Source of the DNA: Sphingobacteriales bacterium
GTDB taxonomy: Bacteria > Bacteroidota > Bacteroidia > Sphingobacteriales > Sphingobacteriaceae
NCBI GenBank assembly: GCA_947478655.1
Contig: CANJWU010000094.1
Span: 1 to 5,248, forward strand
Length of the DNA stretch: 5,248 bases
Direction of reading: 5' to 3'
The notes under the pieces are model-generated. The model saw nothing but the letters and a program-made list of their open reading frames with translations, was not told where the DNA came from and made no database searches. The position numbers and the translations under genes are program-made. Positions 4,351 to 5,248 of this stretch are shown in pieces (within the stretch, counting starts at the first letter, position 1; each line of letters begins with the position of its first letter).

Positions 4351-5248
4351 ATGTTGAAAAAACTACTTGTATTGTTAACTATTTCTGGAATAGGATTGGT
4401 TGCAAAAGCACAGGAAAAGTTACCCGATAACTTTTTCATGAAAAAATTAAATAATGGTATGGAAATTTTAGTCATCGAAGATGCTAACGTTCCATTAGCA
4501 ACCATCGAGATTTGTGTTAAAAATGGTGCTTACACAGAAGATGCAGAATATAATGGCTTGAGTCATTTATATGAACACATGTTTTTTAAAGCAAACAAAA
4601 CGTATCCATCGCAAAAAGCTTTTTTAGATAGGGTAAACGAATTAGGTATTTCATTTAATGGTACCACATCAGACGAGCGCGTAAATTACTTTTTTACTTT
4701 AAGTAAAGATAAATTAGCCGAGGGTATTGATTTTATGAATAGCGCAATCCGTTACCCACTATTCGATACAGCCGAAATGAGAAGAGAAAATCCAGTAGTT
4801 GCTGGAGAGTTTCAACGTGCCGAATCTAATCCATTTTTTACTTTAATGGACAAAAGCAACAGAGAAGTTTGGCAAGATAATTACAGTAGAAAAAATCCAA
4901 TTGGAGATTATAAAATTATTTATTCTGCTACCACAGAAAAAATGAATGTGATCAAAAATAAATATTACTGGCCTAATAATTCTTTATTAGCTGTTTGTGG
5001 AGATGTAGATCACAACAAAGTTTTCGAACAAATAGAACAAAAAATGGGCGATTGGCAACCATCTGGTTTTGATCCTTTCGAAAAATATCCCATACCCGCA
5101 TTTAAGCCAATTGAATATGCAAATCTGTTTGTGTTAGAATCTCCAAACGCGCAAGTGCCCGTATTTATGCTTACTTACCACGGTCCAGATACCAGAAACG
5201 ATCTTAAATCGACTTATGCAGCCGATATTTTCTCGACTATTTTACAAC
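4351..5248 (+). CDS. Secreted M16 family zinc metallopeptidase, N-terminal part
   Basis: This gene opens at ATG 4351 and runs off the right edge after 299 codons. A signal peptide (MLKKLLVLLTISGIGLVAKA, cut before Gln21) sends the protein to the periplasm or beyond. The inverted zinc motif HxxEH is seen as His72-Leu-Tyr-Glu75-His76, with Glu75 the catalytic base. The third zinc ligand is Glu153 in PVVAGEFQRAES, 77 residues after His76, as in pitrilysin. The N-terminal strand FFMKKLNNGMEILVIEDANVPLATIEICVKNGAYTED and the later YYWPNNSLLAVCGDVD (205-220) are typical of the M16 catalytic subdomain. The next subdomain begins near residue 255. Family members degrade peptides, and Bacteroidota often carry them singly or as active/inactive tandem pairs; the C-terminal half and any partner lie outside. 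No Shine-Dalgarno sequence is seen; the A-rich leader AAAAAAATTT precedes the start. Confidence 0.92.
   Translation, partial: MLKKLLVLLTISGIGLVAKAQEKLPDNFFMKKLNNGMEILVIEDANVPLATIEICVKNGAYTEDAEYNGLSHLYEHMFFKANKTYPSQKAFLDRVNELGISFNGTTSDERVNYFFTLSKDKLAEGIDFMNSAIRYPLFDTAEMRRENPVVAGEFQRAESNPFFTLMDKSNREVWQDNYSRKNPIGDYKIIYSATTEKMNVIKNKYYWPNNSLLAVCGDVDHNKVFEQIEQKMGDWQPSGFDPFEKYPIPAFKPIEYANLFVLESPNAQVPVFMLTYHGPDTRNDLKSTYAADIFSTILQ

Noticed and set aside
4296..4505. Minus-strand open frame of 69 codons.
   Set aside because: It covers the start and signal peptide of the M16 peptidase gene on the opposite strand and has no domain.

Overview
The window is A+T-rich DNA (about one third G+C by eye) from what is probably a member of the Bacteroidota. 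The evidence is the weak or absent Shine-Dalgarno sequences before most starts, secreted proteins whose signal peptides end in Ala-Gln (NAQ, KAQ), and protein families typical of that phylum. I cannot name a genus. Nothing looks like an insertion sequence, prophage, CRISPR array or RNA gene.

Layout, left to right. (1) 1-357, plus strand: the C-terminal end of an MgtE-type Mg2+ transporter, cut by the window edge. (2) 372-1166, minus strand: an XRE/Cro helix-turn-helix repressor fused to an S24 (LexA/CI-like) self-cleavage domain with an intact Ala-Gly site and Ser/Lys dyad. (3) 1253-1654, plus strand, divergent from the repressor: a small protein with the GIY-YIG fold signature that has lost its key catalytic residues. 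(4) 1723-2814, plus: an AlkB-type integral-membrane non-haem di-iron hydroxylase with all histidine boxes. (5) 2801-3289, plus: a cytidine deaminase overlapping the alkB stop by 14 bases. (6) 3295-4143, minus, convergent with cdd: a secreted family-3 solute-binding protein with no transporter genes beside it. (7) 4351-5248, plus, divergent from (6): the N-terminal 299 residues of a secreted M16 zinc metallopeptidase, cut by the right edge.

The most interesting parts are regulatory. The 86-bp divergent region between the repressor and the degenerate GIY-YIG gene, plus the first codons of the repressor, carries a cluster of TTAG/CTAA-type palindromes and half-sites that could be operators for the self-cleaving repressor. 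A 23-bp palindrome (11-bp perfect arms, 1-bp centre) sits 13 bp upstream of alkB and looks like a dimer operator. A perfect 14-bp inverted repeat with a 17-nt loop is built into the last codons of cdd, at the junction with the convergent solute-binding gene.

The repressor/GIY-YIG pair may be a damage-responsive unit, and alkB-cdd is probably one transcript. Whether the repressor also controls alkB-cdd cannot be decided from sequence alone. No complete new system is demonstrable here. The degenerate GIY-YIG protein paired with an S24 repressor is the best candidate for something under-described.
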